A stretch of DNA of 64,000 nucleotides from Lobulomyces angularis (Eukaryota > Chytridiomycota > Chytridiomycetes > Lobulomycetales > Lobulomycetaceae). The stretch lies in contig JADHYX010000006.1 in assembly GCA_027604685.1 (NCBI GenBank), forward strand, positions 62,001-126,000. Reading direction: 5' to 3'. Under the pieces are notes generated by a model. That model saw only the letters and a list, made by a program, of their open reading frames with translations. It was not told the origin of the DNA and did not search any database. Below, in pieces: positions 59,611-64,000 of this stretch. The translations under genes and the position numbers were made by a program. How positions within the stretch are numbered: position 1 is the first letter of the stretch; the number at the start of each line of letters is the position of its first letter.

Positions 59611-61369
59611 TTAGACACCTAACAAAATTCTTCTAGGGTCTTCCAGCAGTTGCTTTACTCTAACTAAAAATGTGGTGGCCTCTCTTCCATCAATTAAGCG
59701 ATGGTCATAAGTTAACGCCACATACATCATTGGTCTTATCACGATCTACATCAGAATAAAAATTAAAAAACTATGCTAATATATAATTAGGCTTACTTGT
59801 CCATTAACAACTACAGCTCTTTCTTTTGTAGCATGCATACCCAAAATTGCGGCTTGCGGTTGATTAATGATAGGAGTACCCTTAAAAAAATCATCATTAA
59901 ATTGAATACGACGAAATCAACTACCATCATGGAACCAAAAACACCACCATTGGAAATGGTAAAAGTACCACCAGCCATATCTTCAATTGTAATAGCATTA
60001 TTTTTGGCCTAAGACACAAATATTACAAACAAGTATTAAAATAAACCAATACTTTTTTGGCCAGGGCCGCCATTGCTTTTTCAATTTCAATTAAACTTAG
60101 ATTCTCACAATTTCTCAATACTGGGGTAACTAATCCTTTAGGGGTAGCAACGGCAACTGAAATATCAACAAAATCGCTGTATACCACTTCATTTCCTTCA
60201 ATTCTTGCATTCACTTCTGGTACTTGCTTTAAAGCTTCACTAACGGCTTTAATAAAAGGTGACATGAAACCAAGTTTCACATTTTCTTTTTCCAATACAA
60301 GATCCTTGTATTTTGAACGCATTTCAATAATGTTACTAAAAAAATTAAACTTGAACAAAAACCCAACATACCTCATATCAATTTCATTAAATGTGGTTAA
60401 TGCAGCTGCAGTATTCTGCGAATCCTTTAATCTCTCTGAGATCTTCAAACGCATTCTAGACATTTTAACCTAAAAACATTTATTAAGGTAAGTCTTATAT
60501 TTGCAGTGTTACTCTTCTTTCAGTTCTAGTTCCAAAATTTAATCCAGGTATTTCCCCTTCCAATGGAACTGAATGAGAGGTCTTAGCAGCAGGAGGCGGA
60601 GAAGATGATGGGGTCTGTGCTGTAGAAGGCGGTGGAGGTGATTTTGATAAAGTTGGTGTAGGTTTTTGCTGCTTTGGAATAGGTTTAGGAGAAAGTTTTG
60701 GAGTAGGTTTGGACTCAGCCGGTGGTGCTGAAGGTTTTGCAGGCTCTTCTTTACAAAAAATAAGGAGACCATTTAAAAGAATTACCTTTAGGAGTTGCAG
60801 GTTGAGAAGATGGTTTTCCTGAATCAACTGCATCAGTGTCCAGTTTAAACAAATCCGCTCCAACAACAACAGTGTCTCCTTCTGAAGCTAATAATTCTAA
60901 AATTTTACCAGAGTCAGGAGAATTCACAGTAACGTCAATCTAAACATAAACATAAATGTTAAATAACAGTTAATACTTTGTCGGTTTCAACAGTAGCAAT
61001 GTGTTCATCTCTTTTGACAAAATCGCCAACACTTTTTGTCCATTTAGACAATGTACCTTCCGTAATACTATCAGCCATAGCAGGAGTTTTAATTACTTTT
61101 TCAGCTAAAAAAAAATTTAATAATAAGCAACATTTATTGCATCTTTTTTACCATAGTAACGCTTCTGTTGAAACACAATTTTTTGTGAATTTCTAAAACA
61201 TAAAAAAGTTTATTAGTTTTAAGATCTTTTTTGATAATTAAAGAAATGCAAACATTTTATTCAGTAGAGTAAAGTTTAGAATATGATCATTTGTTGAAAA
61301 TGATCTGTGACATTTAATTGCCAAAGAGTTTGCTTTTGAAATATTTTTTGTTAGAATGTTTGAATTCAT
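59611..61369 (-). CDS. KGD2: 2-oxoglutarate dehydrogenase E2, dihydrolipoyl succinyltransferase
   Basis: E2 of the 2-oxoglutarate dehydrogenase complex transfers succinyl groups from lipoamide to CoA in the mitochondrial matrix (TCA cycle). Start ATG 61369 gives a presequence ([20 protein letters not shown]); a gttt...ttag intron leads to [20 protein letters not shown]. Stop at 59611, about 460 aa. The lipoyl domain has the lipoylated lysine in [14 protein letters not shown] Pro/Ser-rich linker of about 80 residues follows; no E3/E1-binding peripheral domain is visible, as in other eukaryotic KGD2. The catalytic domain has [32 protein letters not shown] and the active-site [10 protein letters not shown]. 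The [17 protein letters not shown] start distinguishes it from pyruvate dehydrogenase E2. Confidence 0.95.
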
Positions 61370-61845
61370 CTCAACACACCAAGAATAATAAATAAGAGAT
61401 AAAAAAAAAAAAAAAAAATCAAATAAATTGCCGTATCTCCATTAAACCAAATATCGCGCATTTATGCATTTTTGAATTAACACACAAAAAGACTTACTAA
61501 TCTTGTAATTAAACACCATATGACAAATATATTCAAAACTTAGGTAAAAATGTGCAAACAAATTTGATTGCATACAATTCAACTCCAACGAGGAATCTTC
61601 TTTTAGTTTTATTTGATCAAAGAACAATGATTTTTCTTCTTCAAATTGCTAATTTTTTCCAATTATAAAGAAAATGGAAAGTTTTATATTAACTGTAAAA
61701 CAATTTTTGTATTGAATAAATAAAAATAATAAATAATTTATAAAAATTTAATTTTAAGCTATTTCCTACAACATTAATTAAATTTACATAAAACATACTA
61801 TCCCTTAGTATTAAATAAATACCCTAAAATATGCTGTTTCTTTTC
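61370..61845. other. 476-bp spacer, transporter 3' side to KGD2 promoter side
   Basis: Should hold the KGD2 promoter near 61370. A 61-codon minus-strand frame (61442-61627) begins in a polar stretch (FDQIKLKEDSSLELNCMQS) but has no recognised homology. Contains an A17-type run near 61400-61417. Confidence 0.35.
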
Positions 61846-63364
61846 TTACCATTTACAGTCTTTTTTCTTAGTACCTTTAACGGCACTTTGAATGATTAAC
61901 AGTAACGTTAGAATAATTAAAAGACAGCCAAATATAATACAGGTAATATGAACAATTTTCTGAAATAAACTAGATTTTACTTTTTTTATCTTCTTAACCT
62001 AAAAAGAAAAAGTAATTTAATAAAAAAAAGGATGGTCTATAATTTTACTTTTAAAAAACAAGCTGAAGGAATTATAAATGCAACTATACTTGCAGTAACA
62101 CCACCTGTGATGTCAATAATTAATCCAAGGTCACCTAAATAAAGGAAATTCATTTGTTAGCATTTTAAACTTAAAAATATGAATGTCGATACATGTAACG
62201 CAACCAACAGTGACAGTTATTGCCAATATAAGTGCTGAAAGGAATATATGACGGTAAAGATTAAAAGCTTTATTCTTAAAGAATAGTTTGTTAATGGTAT
62301 CCCTCGTTACTACAAATCCTATTGGATAAGTAAACATCATATCTATTGCGAATAATACTCGGCATATTATAATGATGACGTTATCTGCTGGAAAGGCATT
62401 GATTATATTACTTTCACTTTTTTCACGAAAAGTTAAATATTGTAGTGCAACTCCAATAGTTAATACAACAGCAATTAACAAAGAAACTTTCGTTACTCTT
62501 GAAAAAGTTTTCAAGTTTTTATTCTTCATTTCATGATAATTCATCAACCTGTAAAAAAAAAAAAAAAAGATGGGTTAAGTCAGTTATTAAAGAATATTAA
62601 TCAGTGTTTACAAATTGTGATGGCAGACATAGGCAAAGGAAAAGCTTCCGATTGCTGAAGGAATTCCTGCTATCTTTACAAAAGTAACTTCTTCTGCACC
62701 CTGCATGAAAGAGTTAATGTTTATTAATTGTTTTTAAGAGTTGTCACCTTGAAAGAGGTTGGCACACTGGTAAACAAAGTGGCCATTATAATAAAGAAAA
62801 CCATGAACATAGCTACTCCAGAAAACTTAGCTAAACCAGCCATGGATCTGGATAGGGAAACAGGGAAAAGCAGGCCGACTGAAACTATAATAATAAGAGC
62901 CCTGCGTGACAGAAGCAAAGAATCTTTGGCACTTGGTAAAAGAGTTCTCATAATATCTGGAAGGATATCTGCCAAAATTACGGTGTATGCCAAAATGGAA
63001 CCCATTGCAAGTAAAAGGAACGTGATGTTTAAGAAAAGCTCTCCAGGTTTTCCGAAACTAAACTTCATTAAATCTTGAATATTCTTCGTCTCACTGTCAA
63101 CACTTGCTCTCACCATTGTCATAATTGTCCAGTAAAAAACTGCACCCATAATAACAATCAAAAACAAACCAAAGTAAAATCCTGAACTTCCAACAGCAGC
63201 AGCACTAGCGAATATGCTATAGGTAGTTAAGTAAATTTATTGTTCATTGAATAGTACCCAGCTCCTATCATTGTCTTCATTATATTAAAAGCAGTCCCAG
63301 TAGGAGAGGCAGTTTGAAGTTTCAAATCTTCAGTTATTGTAAGTTCTTTTTTCTCAATAGTCAT
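61846..63364 (-). CDS. amino-acid transporter, SLC38/AVT (AAAP) family
   Basis: AAAP-family carriers move neutral amino acids, in fungi often across the vacuole membrane. Start ATG 63364 (MTIEKKELTITEDLKLQT), stop at 61846, about 420 aa in seven exons, with about eleven hydrophobic segments. TM1 carries the family's substrate loop, here IMKTMIGAGIFASAAAV (usually IGAGIL.LPYA). Later signatures: GIPSAIGSFSFAYVCHHNLL (TM5-6, the F.F.CHHN block typical of SLC38/AVT), FAIDMMFTYPIGFVVTRD and DLGLIIDITGG in the penultimate helices. A short basic tail (KGTKKKDCKW) ends it. Substrate and membrane cannot be told from sequence. Confidence 0.9.
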
Positions 63365-64000
63365 TGTAGGTTAAAAGCAAGAAATAAAAACTTGAATAAA
63401 TACATAAAGAAACATTGGGAATTTATGACATTATATTAATTGTGTAGTAACAATTAAAAATTGCACAATAAGATGGTGTGTATTAAAAAATATATTTTTA
63501 TTATGTAACAATTCACAAAAAGACATAAAAAAAAATAAAATAACCGATCTGATGATATGGCTACTTTTTGGTTTTTGAAAAATTTTTTTTTGGTTTTTAA
63601 AAAATTAAATCCTTATTATACCTTCATCATTTTAAAATTAAAGTTCTTTTAGTAGTATTTTTGTTGAAGCATTAAAAAATAGAAAATTCCCTATAGTGAT
63701 AAAAAATTTTTAAAGGTATTTGATATTAACTTTTCCTTTTGGTAAATGGAAAGGTTGGTATTCTAATGAAATAAATTCAAAATGGGTTTTATTTTGTAAG
63801 ATGTGTTTACAGGATTGATTATTAAATAATTTGTTTTTTAAACCTTACAATACATCACATCATCTACACTATTGCAGATTTACTAATTGAAATACTAAAG
63901 AATGCCTTTAAATCAAATTATATAATAAGATAAAGCAAATGCAAAATCTATGAGAGGCCAATTTTTTTTTATTTTGAATTTTGTATTTTACAAAAAATTT
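63365..64000. other. right-end spacer, upstream of the transporter gene
   Basis: 636 bp of AT-rich DNA with A and T runs. It should contain the transporter promoter next to 63365. No coding segment recognised up to the window edge. Confidence 0.4.

Noticed and set aside
62728..63078. 116-codon plus-strand frame across the transporter gene
   Set aside because: Antisense of membrane-helix codons of a recognised transporter.

Overview
The window is nuclear DNA from an AT-rich, intron-dense eukaryote. Nearly every gene is split by many very short introns, mostly about 35-60 nt. Donors are GTAAG, GTATG or GTAAC-like, acceptors are TAG or AAG, and CTAAT-like branch sites are common. TAA, TAG and TGA all act as stops. 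The gene content points to an early-diverging, flagellated relative of fungi, such as a Rozella-like, aphelid or chytrid-type zoosporic organism. A fungal-type mitochondrial ribosomal protein (Mrp51/bS1m) and an Sdp1/Tgl-type lipase sit beside CEP131 (cilium and centriolar satellites), a Rab4 GTPase, TMEM209, TMEM223 and an anoctamin, which most yeasts and moulds lack. The lineage is inferred from gene content only.

Layout from left to right. At 0.1-16 kb there are DNA replication genes (CDC6, an RFC small subunit, thymidylate synthase, the DNA polymerase delta small subunit), interrupted by TOM40 and by one very large pentatricopeptide-repeat (PPR) gene of about 1,628 codons. At 16-24 kb are CEP131, a TMEM209-like protein and Rho-GDI, all on the minus strand. 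At 25-32 kb are a PhoD-like phosphatase, Rab4, a SET/SMYD-like protein and mitochondrial Mrp51. At 32-43 kb are 5-oxoprolinase, a tiny unknown gene, TMEM223 and an anoctamin. At 44-50 kb are a secreted 8-cysteine protein, Rab-GDI, a patatin-type lipase and RNA polymerase I subunit RPA12. At 51-64 kb are a TONSL/Tonsoku-like TPR protein, ITP pyrophosphatase, presequence protease PreP, 2-oxoglutarate dehydrogenase E2 and an amino-acid transporter.

Two themes stand out. Several genes serve DNA replication, and thymidylate synthase and POLD2 are head to head. Several serve mitochondrial biogenesis: TOM40 (import), PPR (RNA), Mrp51 (translation), TMEM223 (COX1 expression), PreP (presequence degradation) and KGD2 (TCA cycle). 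Rab4 and Rab-GDI (membrane traffic) and Rho-GDI form a small GTPase-related group. No rRNA, tRNA, CRISPR array or intact transposon was seen. The only hints of mobile or decayed DNA are an orphan chromodomain fragment near 6.65 kb and a broken repeat-bearing reading frame near 50.9 kb.

Gene spans below run from inferred start codon to stop codon, introns included. Exon joins were done by eye, so single junctions may be wrong even where the gene call is secure.
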